A DNA stretch of 64,000 nt from Qipengyuania vesicularis (GCF_019711415.1 NZ_JAIGNJ010000001.1:241001-305000); one strand, 5' to 3'; shown: positions 17,396-27,279, numbered from the stretch's first letter. Notes: generated by a model from the letters alone, not told the origin. Numbers and translations are program-made.

Positions 17396-18292
17396 CTAGT
17401 CGCGCTTGGCTTTGCGCACGACACCTTCCTGGGCGACGCTCGCGACAAGCTGGCCAGCGCGGTTGAAAATCCGACCGCGATTGAAGCCGCGCCCCGCGCC
17501 CGACCACGGGCTGTCTGTGGCATAGAGGAGCCATTCGTCTGCGCTTGCCGGGCGATGGAACCAGATAGCGTGGTCCAGGCTGGCGCCTTTCAGCTCGCCG
17601 CGCGCCCAGCTGAGGCCGTGGGGAAGGGCGCTGGTGCCCAGCAAGGTGAAATCGCTGGCATAGGCGATCACGGCGCGGTGCAAGGCAGGATCGTCAGGCA
17701 GCGGTGCGGCCGCCTTGAACCAGCTGTGCGCGTGCGGCGGTTTCTTGTCCGCATTCATCCAGTGCAGCTTGCCGCTGGTGCGCATCTCGATCGGGCGAGG
17801 CCGAAGCATCAGCGTGCGCTGCACTTCCGAGACATCACCCATCTCCGCGATGAACTTTTCGCGCATCTCCATGTCTGAGGGAAGGTCCTCGGGTGCGGGC
17901 ACGTCGGGCATGGGGCTATCGTCATGCTCGAGCCCTTCCTCGGGTTTCTGGAAACTGGCGGTGAGATTGAGGATCGGCGTGCCCTCTTGTCGCGCCACCA
18001 CCCGCCGGTTGGCGAAGCTGCGCCCGTCGAAGTCCGATGCGACCGAATAGTCGATGTCGACGCCTTCGCGCCCGCCGCGCAGGAAATAGGCGTGAAGCGA
18101 GTGCGCCTCCATGCCCTCGGGCGCGCTGGCCTGTGCGGACTGGAGGGCCTGTGCGATCACCTGGCCTCCGAACACACGCCCGATGCCACCGGGCTGCTGA
18201 TTGCCGGTGAAAGCGTTTTCGCCAGCCGGGGCGACGGTCAGCAGGCGAACGAGGCCTGCAACGAGTTGTTCGGGGGTCTTGGTATTGCTCAC
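17396..18292 (-). CDS. tesB: Acyl-CoA thioesterase II (TesB family)
   Basis: A 298-aa double-hotdog thioesterase that hydrolyses medium- and long-chain acyl-CoA. The N-terminal block FTGNQQPGGIGRVFGGQVIAQAL region (about residues 28-50) and HSLHAYFLRGG near 62-72 are hallmark TesB segments. Late in the protein, LGTSALPHG and SLDHAIWFHRP hold the catalytic residues of the second hotdog. Length and start match the family. It lies downstream of hppA but is separated by a strong terminator at 18327-18361, so it should have its own promoter. Confidence 0.93.
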   Translation of the reverse strand: MSNTKTPEQLVAGLVRLLTVAPAGENAFTGNQQPGGIGRVFGGQVIAQALQSAQASAPEGMEAHSLHAYFLRGGREGVDIDYSVASDFDGRSFANRRVVARQEGTPILNLTASFQKPEEGLEHDDSPMPDVPAPEDLPSDMEMREKFIAEMGDVSEVQRTLMLRPRPIEMRTSGKLHWMNADKKPPHAHSWFKAAAPLPDDPALHRAVIAYASDFTLLGTSALPHGLSWARGELKGASLDHAIWFHRPASADEWLLYATDSPWSGAGRGFNRGRIFNRAGQLVASVAQEGVVRKAKRD

Positions 18293-18326
18293 GCTCCCGG
18301 CTCTGCGTTCGCTTTACGGGAGGGTC

Positions 18327-18361
18327 AAGAAAAAGGCGGCGACACCGTAGTGCCGCCGCCT
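18327..18361 (-). terminator. Rho-independent terminator of hppA
   Basis: On the minus strand AGGCGGCG pairs with CGCCGCCT (18334-18341 with 18354-18361), continued by CAC/GTG around a CGTA-type loop after one mismatch. A T-rich run (TTTTTCTT) follows on the minus strand at 18327-18334. It lies between hppA and tesB. Confidence 0.85.
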
Positions 18362-18388
18362 CTCTTCACGTTCAGGTGATCGGTAAAA

Positions 18389-20485
18389 TCAGCCAGCCGC
18401 AAGCGCTGCAAGAAGCAGCAATGCAACGATGTTGGTGATCTTGATCATCGGGTTCACGGCCGGGCCCGCGGTGTCCTTGTAGGGATCGCCCACGGTGTCG
18501 CCGGTCACGGCAGCCTTGTGGGCTTCCGAGCCCTTGCCGCCGTGATTGCCGTCTTCGATGTACTTCTTCGCATTATCCCATGCACCGCCACCTGCGGTCA
18601 TGGACAGAGCGACGAAGATACCACCGATGATCACGCCGAGCAGCAGTGCGCCCACGGCTGCGAATGCGTTCTCCTGACCTGCAAGCAGATCGATCGCGAA
18701 GTAGACCACGATCGGGGCAAGCAACGGCAGCATCGAAGGAATGATCATTTCCTTGATGGCGGCCTTTGTCACGAGGTCGACCGTCTTGGCGTAATTCGGC
18801 TTGGACGTACCAGCCATGATGCCGGCGTCTGCAGCGAACTGTTCGCGAACGTCGACAACCACGTCACCGGCAGCGCGGCCCACGGCGGTCATGCCCATCG
18901 CACCAAAGAGGTACGGGAGCAGTGCGCCCAAGAGCAGGCCGACGATGACATAGGGGTTCTCGAGGCTGAAATTCACGTCAGCATCAGGGAACAGCTTTGC
19001 CAGATCGGTGGTGTAGGCCGCGAAGAGCACCAACGCGCCGAGGCCTGCCGAACCGATTGCATAACCCTTGGTCACGGCCTTGGTCGTGTTGCCCACGGCG
19101 TCGAGCATGTCGGTCTTTTCACGAACGCTGTCGTCGAGACCGGCCATTTCGGCGATACCGCCTGCATTATCCGTAACCGGACCGTATGCATCGAGCGCCA
19201 CGACCATGCCTGCCAGAGCCAGCATGGCTGTCGCCGCGTAAGCGATACCCATCAGGCCAGCGAGCTGGAAGGTGGCGATGATGCCGGCAACGATGACGAT
19301 GGTCGGCAGTGCGGTCGATTCAAGGCTGATGGCGAGACCCTGGATCACGTTCGTGCCGTGGCCCGTTTCCGAGCTCTTGGCGATCGAGCGCACCGGACGA
19401 TAGTTCGTGCCGGTATAGTATTCGGTGATCCAGATGATCAGGCCGGTGATCGCAAGACCGATCAGCGAGCAGTAGAATAACATGCGTCCGCTGAACTCGG
19501 TACCCTGGATCTGCGTCGTCATGCTGCCAAGAGCATATTCCATGACCAGCCAGATCAACGGGATGGCGAGGATCGCAGAGACCAGGAAGCCCTTGTACAT
19601 GGCGCCCATCACGTTCGTGCTGCCCTTGCCGAGCTTCACGAAGTAGGTGCCGACGATGCTGGTCACGATGCACGCGCCGCCAATCAGCAGCGGGAGCGCC
19701 ATCATGGGCATCAGCAAATCGCCGAGGAGGTCGCCGAACAGCAGTGCGGTCAGAACCATAGTTGCACCGACGGTGACGACATAGGTTTCGAACAGGTCGG
19801 CAGCCATACCGGCACAGTCGCCGACGTTGTCGCCCACGTTGTCCGCAATCACAGCCGGGTTGCGCGGATCGTCTTCGGGAATACCAGCCTCGACCTTCCC
19901 GACGAGGTCGGCGCCGACGTCGGCAGCCTTGGTGAAGATACCGCCGCCAAGACGCGCGAAGATCGAGATCAGCGATGCACCGAAGGCAAGGCCGACAAGG
20001 CCGTAGACCACTTCATCGCTGTCAGCAGCGAAATTGGCGACACTGGTCAGGTACCAGAAGAACACCGCCATCGAGAGCAGGGCGAGGCCCGCCACGAGCA
20101 TACCGGTGATGGCACCCGCGCGGAAGGCGAGGGTCAGTCCCTGCTGCAAGCCGCTTTGCGCAGCCGCAGCGGTACGCACGTTCGAGCGCACCGAAATGTT
20201 CATCCCGATGAAGCCTGCCACGCCCGACAGCACTGCGCCAATGACGAAACCGATGGCCGGAAACAGACCAAGGAACACGAACACCAGCACGGCGACGACG
20301 ACGCCGACCATGCCGATAGTGGTGTACTGACGCTTCAGATAGGCCTGCGCGCCTTCTTGAATGGCGCCGGCGATTTCCTGCATTTTCTCATTGCCTGCGC
20401 CCGAATTGAGCACCTGGCGGCTGGTTACGAAGCCGTAGATAACGGCCAGCAGTCCCAACCCTATGGATAGGATTACAAGGTCCAC
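18389..20485 (-). CDS. hppA: Membrane-bound proton-translocating pyrophosphatase (K+-independent type)
   Basis: A 698-aa integral membrane pump with about 16 helices that couples PPi hydrolysis to H+ export. The PPi/Mg site motifs are intact: [11 protein letters not shown], the [19 protein letters not shown] block, and a late [28 protein letters not shown] block. The determinant loop reads [16 protein letters not shown]; Lys after GNTT is the marker of the K+-independent H+-PPases, whereas K+-dependent enzymes have Ala. The pump can energise the membrane from biosynthetic PPi in this aerobe. A promoter is readable at 20555-20582. Confidence 0.96.
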   Translation of the reverse strand: MDLVILSIGLGLLAVIYGFVTSRQVLNSGAGNEKMQEIAGAIQEGAQAYLKRQYTTIGMVGVVVAVLVFVFLGLFPAIGFVIGAVLSGVAGFIGMNISVRSNVRTAAAAQSGLQQGLTLAFRAGAITGMLVAGLALLSMAVFFWYLTSVANFAADSDEVVYGLVGLAFGASLISIFARLGGGIFTKAADVGADLVGKVEAGIPEDDPRNPAVIADNVGDNVGDCAGMAADLFETYVVTVGATMVLTALLFGDLLGDLLMPMMALPLLIGGACIVTSIVGTYFVKLGKGSTNVMGAMYKGFLVSAILAIPLIWLVMEYALGSMTTQIQGTEFSGRMLFYCSLIGLAITGLIIWITEYYTGTNYRPVRSIAKSSETGHGTNVIQGLAISLESTALPTIVIVAGIIATFQLAGLMGIAYAATAMLALAGMVVALDAYGPVTDNAGGIAEMAGLDDSVREKTDMLDAVGNTTKAVTKGYAIGSAGLGALVLFAAYTTDLAKLFPDADVNFSLENPYVIVGLLLGALLPYLFGAMGMTAVGRAAGDVVVDVREQFAADAGIMAGTSKPNYAKTVDLVTKAAIKEMIIPSMLPLLAPIVVYFAIDLLAGQENAFAAVGALLLGVIIGGIFVALSMTAGGGAWDNAKKYIEDGNHGGKGSEAHKAAVTGDTVGDPYKDTAGPAVNPMIKITNIVALLLLAALAAG

Positions 20486-20554
20486 GAAAAACTCCCCTCC
20501 CGTTTATGTGATATGCGACCCGGCGTGGGAGACGCCGACGCATTGTGGGCGAGG

Positions 20555-20582
20555 GGTATAAAGGGCAGGAGAGTGCTGACAA
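20555..20582 (-). promoter_or_regulatory. Probable promoter of hppA
   Basis: Minus strand: TTGTCA (20577-20582), 16-nt spacer, TATACC (20555-20560), followed by a leader of about 60 nt with a short GGCGT/ACGCC hairpin and a GGGAGGGGAG ribosome binding site before the start at 20485. Confidence 0.55.
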
Positions 20583-20631
20583 GGGGGCAAAGGCGCAGGT
20601 TTCCGCGCTTTTCTCCACAAGCCGAGAAATA

Positions 20632-21495
20632 TTAGTGCGTGTAGCCCAGATCGCCTTGGGGAACTGAGCCGTCGAGCAGCACCGGATGGTCCGTCTGGGC
20701 GTGAACTTCTCCGATGCAGGTCACGTCGAATTCGCGGTCCAGACCGGCAGGGCCAGTGGCGAGCAGGACGTAATCGTCCCCCCAGCGCATCGCATCGGTG
20801 AGGCGATTCTCCGGGGCGAGTGGGGCCACAGCTTCGGACGAGATTGCAAGCGTCGCTCCGCTTGCCTTGCCAATCCTCGAGGCGTCGAGGAGCAGTCCGT
20901 CGGACACGTCCATCATCGCTGTTACGTGGGGCGCCAGTTGCCTGCCCAGCTCCAACTGCGGGATCGGTCGACGATAGGCGGTGTCGTCAGCCTCTGTATC
21001 GTCTCGCAGGGCCTCGAAGCCAAGCATGGCCTGGCCTATGGGCCCGCCAAGGTAGACCTTGTCGCCCGGTTTCGCTCCAGCCCGAGAGGGCACGGGCGTA
21101 TGGCTGGCGCGTCCGATGGCGGTGCAGCCCCAGCTTCTCGCTCCGTCGCCGCGCACAGTATCGCCACCGAGCAGTGGCACGTTGAAGGTATCCAGCACCT
21201 CCCTGAGACCTGTCACGAACCGATGGTCATCGGTGCCGAGCATGTGCGAGAGCAGCACGCCCACCGGCATTGCGCCCTTTGCAGCAAGGTCCGACAAGTT
21301 CACCGCGACAAGCTTCCACGCGATGTCGGCCGGGTCCTGCCCTTCGAGGACATGGACGCCCTCGACCAGCGTGTCATGGGTCAGGACAAGTGTTTCGTCG
21401 CCGATTTCGAGAACGGCAGCATCGTCTTCGAGGCCCCGCGCTCCGGAGTTGGTGGCCAGCGCTCGAAGCGCTGCGACGAATTCGCTCTCGTTCAG
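20632..21495 (-). CDS. thiL: Thiamine-monophosphate kinase, apparent CTG start
   Basis: Phosphorylates thiamine monophosphate to the diphosphate. The conserved N-terminus is present in frame from 21495: NESEFVAALRAL, then GLEDDAAVL with the metal-binding Asp pair, THDTLVEGVHV, and DPADIAWKLVAVNLSDLAAKGA. No ATG, GTG or TTG precedes that block before an in-frame stop near 21546. The only fitting codon is CTG at 21493-21495, which overlaps the nusB TGA as CTGA, with AAGGA about 9 nt upstream. A GTG at 21303 would remove the active-site Asp pair. Protein length from CTG is 287 aa, shorter than E. coli ThiL (325) but full in conserved blocks. Confidence 0.9.
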   Translation of the reverse strand: MNESEFVAALRALATNSGARGLEDDAAVLEIGDETLVLTHDTLVEGVHVLEGQDPADIAWKLVAVNLSDLAAKGAMPVGVLLSHMLGTDDHRFVTGLREVLDTFNVPLLGGDTVRGDGARSWGCTAIGRASHTPVPSRAGAKPGDKVYLGGPIGQAMLGFEALRDDTEADDTAYRRPIPQLELGRQLAPHVTAMMDVSDGLLLDASRIGKASGATLAISSEAVAPLAPENRLTDAMRWGDDYVLLATGPAGLDREFDVTCIGEVHAQTDHPVLLDGSVPQGDLGYTH

Positions 21496-21944
21496 CGCCC
21501 GATTTCCTTGGCGACCGCGTCGAGGATCCCGTTCACGAACTTCGCCTCACGATCATCGAAGAATGCCTTCGCCACATCGACATATTCGCTGATCGCGGCA
21601 GCCTTGGGCACGTCGTTGCGCGCGATCAGTTCGTAAGTCCCTGCACGCAGGATCTGCAGCATGGTCTTATCGAGGCGGGCGAGGGTCCAGCCCTCGGCAA
21701 GGCGAGCGGTCAGGAGATCGTCGATCTCGCTGCGGCGGGCTTCTACGCCCATGACGACATCGTCGAAGAAGTCGACGTCCGCCTCGGCATATTCCTCTTC
21801 CTCGATGACCTTGCCGAGGCGGTGCTGGTGGAATTCATTGAGCAGCTTGGCTGTCGCAGTGCCTTCCATCTGCTGCTGGTAGAGCGCCTGCACCGCACCA
21901 AGGCGCGCGGCGCTGCGGGACTGCGAACGGGGGTTGTGGCTCAC
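21492..21944 (-). CDS. nusB: Transcription antitermination factor NusB
   Basis: A 150-aa all-helical protein that binds boxA RNA with NusE/S10 for rRNA antitermination. Recognisable segments: SRSAARLGAVQALYQQQMEG at the start and DVPKAAAISEYVDVAKAF with FVNGILDAVAKE at the end. The start is GTG 21944, which overlaps the hisD TGA as GTGA; its own TGA overlaps the thiL CTG. It therefore sits inside a coupled hisG-hisD-nusB-thiL operon. In many alphaproteobacteria nusB follows ribE/ribH instead; here the his genes take that place. Confidence 0.95.
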   Translation of the reverse strand: MSHNPRSQSRSAARLGAVQALYQQQMEGTATAKLLNEFHQHRLGKVIEEEEYAEADVDFFDDVVMGVEARRSEIDDLLTARLAEGWTLARLDKTMLQILRAGTYELIARNDVPKAAAISEYVDVAKAFFDDREAKFVNGILDAVAKEIGR

Positions 21945-23230
21945 GAAAGCCTCCTGGAAATGGAAAGGGCGTGCGCCGGGAGGCCTTCTGCCTCTGCAAG
22001 ACGCACGGCGGCTGGACCGATCGCTTTCAGAGCATCTTCGGACGCTCCGATGAAGCTGGTCCGCTTCATGAAATCGAGCACCGACAGCCCGCTCGCGAAG
22101 CGAGCACGGCGGCCGGTGGGAAGAACGTGGTTCGGCCCCGCGATGTAGTCGCCGACGGCTTCTGGCGTCATGCGCCCGAGGAACACGCTGCCTGCATGGC
22201 GGAGCTTGTTGAACAGCGCCTCGGAATCGGCGGTCGCGATCTCGACGTGTTCGGCAGCGAGCCGGTCCGACAGGGCGGGGGCCTCGTCGAGACTGTCGAC
22301 AAGGATCACGAGGCCATGATCGTCCCAGCTCGCCTTGGCCGTCTTGGCCGTGGGCAGTTTCAGGAACTCGAGGTCGATCGCGTCCATCACCTGGTTGGCG
22401 AGGCCGCGGTCGTCGGTAATCAGGATCGACTGGCTGGTCGGGTCATGCTCAGCCTGGCTCAGCAGATCGGCGGCGAGCCATTCGGGATCATTGTCCTTGT
22501 CGGCAATGACCAGGATTTCGCTCGGCCCCGCGACCATGTCGATGCCGACTACACCGTAGAGCTGGCGCTTGGCTTCCGCGACCCAGGCATTGCCGGGGCC
22601 TGTTACGACATCGACGCGCTTGATGCGCTCCGTGCCATAGGCCAGCGCGGCTACGGCCTGCGCGCCTCCGACGCGGTAGATTTCGTCCACTCCGGCGACG
22701 TGCGCGGCGGCGAGCACGAGGTCGTTCGCTTCGCCCCTGGGTGTGGGCGTGGTGACGACCAGTCGCTCGACCCCGGCAACCTTGGCGGGAATGGCGTTCA
22801 TTAACAGGGAAGACGGATAAGCCGCGCGGCCACCGGGGACGTAGAGGCCTGCCGCGTCGACCGCGCTCCAGCGTGCGCCCAGACGCATGCCAATGCTGTC
22901 GGTATAGTCGCGATCTTCAGGCAGTTGGCCCTCGTGATAGGCGCGAATGCGGGTGGCAGCCGTTTCGAGCGCCTCGCGCAAATCCGCATCGAGGCTGTCA
23001 TAGGCGGCCTTGCATGCTTCTTTGGAAATCGACCAGTCGTCGTCGCTCGAGAGATTATGCTGGTCGAAACGGGTAGTGTATTCGACCAGCGCCTTGTCGC
23101 CGCGCTCGCGAACCTCGTTGAGGATGGTCGCGACATCGCGCCCGACCTGCGCATCGCTTTCACGGCGGTCGCGCACGATCTTGGCAAATTTCGTCTCGAA
23201 ATCGGCATCGCTGGTCTTGAGCAGCTGCAT
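21941..23230 (-). CDS. hisD: Histidinol dehydrogenase
   Basis: A 429-aa zinc enzyme that performs the last two steps of histidine synthesis (L-histidinol to L-histidine with 2 NAD+). Conserved blocks: GLYVPGGRAAYPSSLLMN, GGAQAVAALAYGT, VTGPGNAWVAEAKR, GPSEILVIAD, LLSQAEHDP and AGPNHVLPTG; the Gln/His of SQAEH ligate zinc. ATG 23230 overlaps the hisG TGA by one base (TGATG). The open frame runs on to 24187, but that part lies over hisG. Confidence 0.96.
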   Translation of the reverse strand: MQLLKTSDADFETKFAKIVRDRRESDAQVGRDVATILNEVRERGDKALVEYTTRFDQHNLSSDDDWSISKEACKAAYDSLDADLREALETAATRIRAYHEGQLPEDRDYTDSIGMRLGARWSAVDAAGLYVPGGRAAYPSSLLMNAIPAKVAGVERLVVTTPTPRGEANDLVLAAAHVAGVDEIYRVGGAQAVAALAYGTERIKRVDVVTGPGNAWVAEAKRQLYGVVGIDMVAGPSEILVIADKDNDPEWLAADLLSQAEHDPTSQSILITDDRGLANQVMDAIDLEFLKLPTAKTAKASWDDHGLVILVDSLDEAPALSDRLAAEHVEIATADSEALFNKLRHAGSVFLGRMTPEAVGDYIAGPNHVLPTGRRARFASGLSVLDFMKRTSFIGASEDALKAIGPAAVRLAEAEGLPAHALSISRRLS

Positions 23231-23883
23231 CAGGCGGCGCTCCGCTCTGCGCTGTCTGCGCGAAACGCCTCGACCAGCTCGGCCACGCGTGGATCGGTCT
23301 TCAGCGCCGCACGGTTGACGATTAGCCGGGCGGTGATGTCCATGATGTGACCCGTTTCGACAAGGCCATTGTCCTTGAGTGTCTGGCCGCTGGAGACAAG
23401 GTCGACGATGCGGCCAGCGAGGCCCAGCTCTGGCGCAATTTCCATCGCGCCGTTGAGCTTCACGCACTCGGCCTGGATGCCCTGCCGCTCGAAATGGCGG
23501 CGGGTGAGATTTGGGTACTTGGTCGCCACGCGCAGGTGGCTCGCGCCGTTGGTTGCGCTCGCACCCTTCGGTTCGGCGACGGCAAGGTGGCAGTGGCCGA
23601 TGTCGAGGTCGACCGGCGCGTAGAGTTCGGCGTAATCGAACTCCTCGATCACGTCCGAGCCGACAATGCCGAGCTGCGCGGCGCCATGGGCGACGAAGGT
23701 CGCCACGTCGAAGGCGCGCACGCGGATAAGCCGCATGTCCTCGCGCGTGGTGCCGAAGGTGAGCGAGCGGTTCGCCTTGTCGTGAAACGCGTCTTCGGGC
23801 ACGACGCCCGCACGCGCCATGACGGGCAGCGCCTCGTCGAGGATGCGCCCCTTGGGAATGGCAAATGTGAGTGAGCCTGTCAT
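23230..23883 (-). CDS. hisG: ATP phosphoribosyltransferase, short form
   Basis: A 217-aa catalytic subunit for the first step of histidine biosynthesis (ATP + PRPP). The start [20 protein letters not shown] at ATG 23883 is typical. The PRPP-binding region is [14 protein letters not shown] near 165-178. The protein ends at about 217 residues without the C-terminal regulatory ACT-like domain, so it is the HisG_S type that needs HisZ as regulatory partner; hisZ is not in this window. First gene of hisG-hisD-nusB-thiL, divergent to the DUF2332 gene with a 44-bp gap. Confidence 0.95.
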   Translation of the reverse strand: MTGSLTFAIPKGRILDEALPVMARAGVVPEDAFHDKANRSLTFGTTREDMRLIRVRAFDVATFVAHGAAQLGIVGSDVIEEFDYAELYAPVDLDIGHCHLAVAEPKGASATNGASHLRVATKYPNLTRRHFERQGIQAECVKLNGAMEIAPELGLAGRIVDLVSSGQTLKDNGLVETGHIMDITARLIVNRAALKTDPRVAELVEAFRADSAERSAA

Positions 23884-23927
23884 TGCGAGGCGGCAGATAG
23901 GGACACGAGCGAAAAAGGGCAACGGAT

Positions 23928-24995
23928 ATGGCGGCAGGTAGCGTGATGGATATCGTATCCGTGGCCGAAGCTATCGAATGGCAGGCACAACATGCGGAAA
24001 ATGCAGGCGCACCGGGCACAGCGATGGTAGTGCGCGCGCTGCTGGCTCTGCAGGACAGCCAAGCGGCGACGGCGCGGCGCATCTTCTCATGGCAGGGATT
24101 GAGCCTGCGCGATGCCATGCCGCTGCGGATCGCTGGCGGGATCCACAACCTCTTGCTGACCGGAGACGAGCCGCGACTGGAAGACATCTACGCTGGGCGC
24201 GTGGCGTCGCAGGACGAGGCGGATCGGCTCGTGCTCGAGCTGGTGGAGCGCCACGATACGCGGCTCTTGCCATGGCTGGACGGGCCGCCGCAGACCAATG
24301 AGGCCGGACGGTCGGCGAGCTTTGCGGCCGGATTGCTCTGGCTAGCGGAGGGACGGGTAGCGCCGCGTTTCGAATGGCTCGAGATCGGAGCGAGTGCGGG
24401 GATCAACACGATGATGCCGCGCTATCGCTATGACCTTGGCGGCGTGCATGTTGGACCGCAGGGCAGCCCGATGCAGATTACGCCTGAATGGCGCGGCGCT
24501 CCTCCGCCAAACGCCGAATTCGCCTTTATCGATGCGAGGGGCAGCGACATCGGGCCGGTCGACCTGACCCAGCGCGAGGAAGCCCTGCGGCTGAAGAGCT
24601 ATGTCTGGCCCGAGGCGACCGGCCGGATGGCGCGGATCGATGCAGCGATCGCACTCGCCAAGGACAGCCCGCCGCAGATCGAGCCGATGGATGCCGGAGA
24701 CTGGGTATCGAAGGAACTCGCGAGGCCGCAGGAAGACGGTGCAACGCGGGTTCTCGCCCACTCGATCATGTGGCAATACCTCCCGGACGCGACACAGGAT
24801 CACATCGAAGAGGCCATGCAGCGAGCGGGCGCATCAGCTACCGAGAGCCGGCCCTTTGCGCATATCTCGCTCGAGACCAATCGCGAGACCTTCGCGCACG
24901 AGCTGAAGGTCCGCTACTGGCCGGGCGGAGAGGAAGCCGCGCACCTCGCCAATGCCCACCCGCATGGCGCATGGGTCGAGTGGCTCGGCAGCTGA
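23928..24995 (+). CDS. DUF2332 domain protein
   Basis: A 355-aa cytosolic protein matching the DUF2332 family (function unknown). Typical segments include a helical N-terminus, [11 protein letters not shown], the [18 protein letters not shown] stretch, and [12 protein letters not shown], a GxSAG-like element that resembles a nucleotide or SAM-binding loop. [12 protein letters not shown] and the terminal [10 protein letters not shown] are family features. The ATG at 23928 and one at 23946 are both possible starts. The stop is 3 bp from the stop of the convergent secreted-protein gene. Confidence 0.82.
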   Translation: MAAGSVMDIVSVAEAIEWQAQHAENAGAPGTAMVVRALLALQDSQAATARRIFSWQGLSLRDAMPLRIAGGIHNLLLTGDEPRLEDIYAGRVASQDEADRLVLELVERHDTRLLPWLDGPPQTNEAGRSASFAAGLLWLAEGRVAPRFEWLEIGASAGINTMMPRYRYDLGGVHVGPQGSPMQITPEWRGAPPPNAEFAFIDARGSDIGPVDLTQREEALRLKSYVWPEATGRMARIDAAIALAKDSPPQIEPMDAGDWVSKELARPQEDGATRVLAHSIMWQYLPDATQDHIEEAMQRAGASATESRPFAHISLETNRETFAHELKVRYWPGGEEAAHLANAHPHGAWVEWLGS

Positions 24996-24998
24996 GCC

Positions 24999-25475
24999 CT
25001 ATTTGTAGACGTGGATGACCTCGCGGCACCTGTCTGCCTTGATGCCGGAACCTACGAGATCGCAAATTCCCTGCGAATGGGCGCTGGCAGCGCGATACCG
25101 CACGTATAGCTGGGTGCCCTGCTTCTGGGGATTAAGGATATAGGCCCGGCTCTCCTTCGCCGCATCCATCAGCATGGGCATGGCAGCGGTCTCGATGTCG
25201 GCAAACTGCCGGTTGTCGAGCACCATCGTCAAAACTGTGCCCGACTGAAAATCGGCGCAAGCAAAGGCAACGCCGCGCAGAGTAACGTAGACCTGCACGC
25301 CCTTGCAGGTCATTCGCTCGTGACCTGCCGGCAGCGGTCCTTGTTGCAGGTTCATGCCGGGGTTCGGCGCGGGCGTCGAGCGCTGGCGCAGCTGCGCCTG
25401 TTGGGCGTTGGCAACGCTCATGCCGCCCAAAGCAATGGTCGCGGCGGCCAGAGCGCCGATGGCGATCTTTTTCAT
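24999..25475 (-). CDS. Secreted protein of unknown function, four cysteines
   Basis: A 158-aa protein with a signal peptide (MKKIAIGALAAATIALGG...SVANA, cleavage near residue 24). The mature part carries four Cys (RMTCKG, AFACAD, GICDLV, DRCREV) that could form two disulfides in the periplasm. A Gln/Pro-rich stretch follows the signal peptide. ATG 25475 is chosen since it begins the signal peptide; the frame opens 13 codons earlier. I do not recognise the family. Confidence 0.72.
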   Translation of the reverse strand: MKKIAIGALAAATIALGGMSVANAQQAQLRQRSTPAPNPGMNLQQGPLPAGHERMTCKGVQVYVTLRGVAFACADFQSGTVLTMVLDNRQFADIETAAMPMLMDAAKESRAYILNPQKQGTQLYVRYRAASAHSQGICDLVGSGIKADRCREVIHVYK

Positions 25476-25544
25476 GGTCTTACCCCTCAAATCGTTGCGC
25501 GACCCCTTGCGCATCGCCCTCCCGGCGAACCGATAGAGGCTAGC

Positions 25545-26444
25545 CTAAACCGGGTTCACTTCAAGAAAGTTACCGATTGCGCTGTTGACGATGTCAGGAG
25601 CCTCCCAGGGGACGAAGTGCCCGCAATCAGGCACTTCGACCAGTGTCAGGTTGCTGACGTGCCGATCGAGTTCGGCGGTATTTTCGGGCGGCAGGGCAAG
25701 GTCGTCCTGCGCCCAGATTACCAGCGTCGGGATGCCGAGCTTGGGGAAGGGGGGAGGAGACCAGTTCTCTGGAACCTCGAAGGGCGCATCCATCGGAGGA
25801 ATGTCGATCGGGCTGGCGCGATACCAGTTGAGCATGGCGAAGGCCGCATCGCGGTCTTGCCAGTCCTCCAGCAGCTTCGCGCGCTCTTCGGGCTCCATCT
25901 TGTCGGGGGCATCCCAGCGGATCTGCGCCTCTAGAATGCCGAAGAGCCCTTTCTCCCGCACGAGCGCGTCATTTCCCGGATCGCGAAAGCCGCGCATGTA
26001 CTGGCTCGCCTCGCGCTGCACCGGGGAGGTGTAGAGCAGCTTCTGGAAGATCGCGTGATGCGGAGCATTGGCAATCACGGCACGCGGGACGCGTCCCATC
26101 TGTTCGCCCGCCATGGCAACACCCCATGCGATCGCGCCGCCCCAGTCGTGGCCGACCACGGTGAAATGCTTCACGCCGAGCGTATCGGCCAGCAGGAAGA
26201 CATCGCCTACCAGCTTGTCGGGTGTGTAATTGTCGATCCCCTCGGGCTTGGACGAGCCGCGATAGCCGCGCTGGTCGGGCGCAATGCAGCGATAACGGTC
26301 ACTGAAATTTGCGATCTGGTGACGCCAGGTGCGGTGGCTCTCCGGGAACCCGTGAAGGAATATAATCGCAGGCGCATCCCTCGGACCGACATCGACCGTA
26401 TCGAGCTCGATCCCGTTGGCGAGTGGAACGCGGACCTGGTCCAT
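25545..26444 (-). CDS. Epoxide hydrolase-like alpha/beta hydrolase
   Basis: A 299-aa alpha/beta hydrolase. HGFPESHRTWRHQ (residues 31-43) provides the oxyanion hole, and GHDWGG puts an Asp nucleophile near residue 100, the pattern of epoxide hydrolases and haloalkane dehalogenases rather than esterases. The catalytic His lies in DCGHFVPWE near the C-terminus. The ATG overlaps the TGA of the SDR gene by one base (TGATG), so the two form an operon. Epoxide hydrolase is likelier than dehalogenase because HGFPE follows the EH consensus. Confidence 0.87.
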   Translation of the reverse strand: MDQVRVPLANGIELDTVDVGPRDAPAIIFLHGFPESHRTWRHQIANFSDRYRCIAPDQRGYRGSSKPEGIDNYTPDKLVGDVFLLADTLGVKHFTVVGHDWGGAIAWGVAMAGEQMGRVPRAVIANAPHHAIFQKLLYTSPVQREASQYMRGFRDPGNDALVREKGLFGILEAQIRWDAPDKMEPEERAKLLEDWQDRDAAFAMLNWYRASPIDIPPMDAPFEVPENWSPPPFPKLGIPTLVIWAQDDLALPPENTAELDRHVSNLTLVEVPDCGHFVPWEAPDIVNSAIGNFLEVNPV

Positions 26445-27259
26445 CAGTCGTCCGCCTGCATTTTTTCCATGTAACCGGCAGCGACCATGCCCGCGATCTG
26501 GTCGAACAGCTGGTCGGGCGTTCGGCGCATCTCGCCCATTGCCTCTTCCATGCCGTCGGCCACAATGATTTCGCGCTGGTTCAGCTCGACCGCGTCGATG
26601 ATCCGCTTTGCCGCATCGGCTGGCTTGATGCCGTTGTCGATCACCTTGTCGCTGCGGCCGCGCGGGGTTCCATCGGCGGAGAGCGCGTTGCGGCTGACGT
26701 CGGTCGCCACCGAGCCGGGGCAGATCACATGTACGTCGACCCCGCTCTGCGACAGTTCTCCGCGCAGGGCGTCGGCATAGCCGATAAGGCCGTGCTTGGC
26801 CGCGCAATAGGCCGTGCGCATGGGCACGCCGACCTTGCCTGCAATGGAAGAGATGAAGAGCAGTTTCCCGCTTCCGCGCTGGGTCATGTGGGGGAGCAGG
26901 GCCTGCGTCGCAGCGATCTGCGCGGTGAGGTCGATATCGATGATATCGCGATAGACCTGCATGGATGTTTCGACGGCTGGGCTCCGCTGCGAGATACCCG
27001 CGTTGGCGACGAAGATGTCGACGCCGTCCTTCCAGCCTGTCGCCTTCTCGGTCGCTGCCGCCATCACGTCTTCGTCGCGCACGTCGAAAGGCAGCACCAG
27101 CGTGTCGGCATCGATGCTTCCCGCGACGTCTTCCAGCCGCCCTTCGTCCCTTCCCGACAGGATTATCGTGGCACCGCGGCTCGCCCACTCGCGCGCCAGC
27201 GCGGCGCCGATCCCAGAGGATGCGCCTGTGATCCAGGCAGTCTTGCCTTCGAAACTCAT
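26444..27259 (-). CDS. Short-chain dehydrogenase/reductase
   Basis: A 271-aa SDR oxidoreductase of classical type. The cofactor motif is TGASSGIGAAL (residues 11-21), NAG lies near 87-90, the catalytic Ser is in FISSIAGKVG and the YxxxK pair in AYCAAKHGL. An Arg after the Gly-rich loop (SGRDEGRL) suggests NADP(H). The C-terminal 50 residues extend past the usual core. It is coupled by a 1-bp overlap to an epoxide hydrolase-like gene, which hints at a catabolic or detoxification pair. Confidence 0.9.
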   Translation of the reverse strand: MSFEGKTAWITGASSGIGAALAREWASRGATIILSGRDEGRLEDVAGSIDADTLVLPFDVRDEDVMAAATEKATGWKDGVDIFVANAGISQRSPAVETSMQVYRDIIDIDLTAQIAATQALLPHMTQRGSGKLLFISSIAGKVGVPMRTAYCAAKHGLIGYADALRGELSQSGVDVHVICPGSVATDVSRNALSADGTPRGRSDKVIDNGIKPADAAKRIIDAVELNQREIIVADGMEEAMGEMRRTPDQLFDQIAGMVAAGYMEKMQADD

Positions 27260-27279
27260 GGTTGCTCCTTAATTCGGGG

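Noticed and set aside
21941-24187. A 748-codon frame that would make a HisD with a 319-residue N-terminal extension
   Set aside because: The extension lies over hisG in another frame. HisD has its normal start at 23230.
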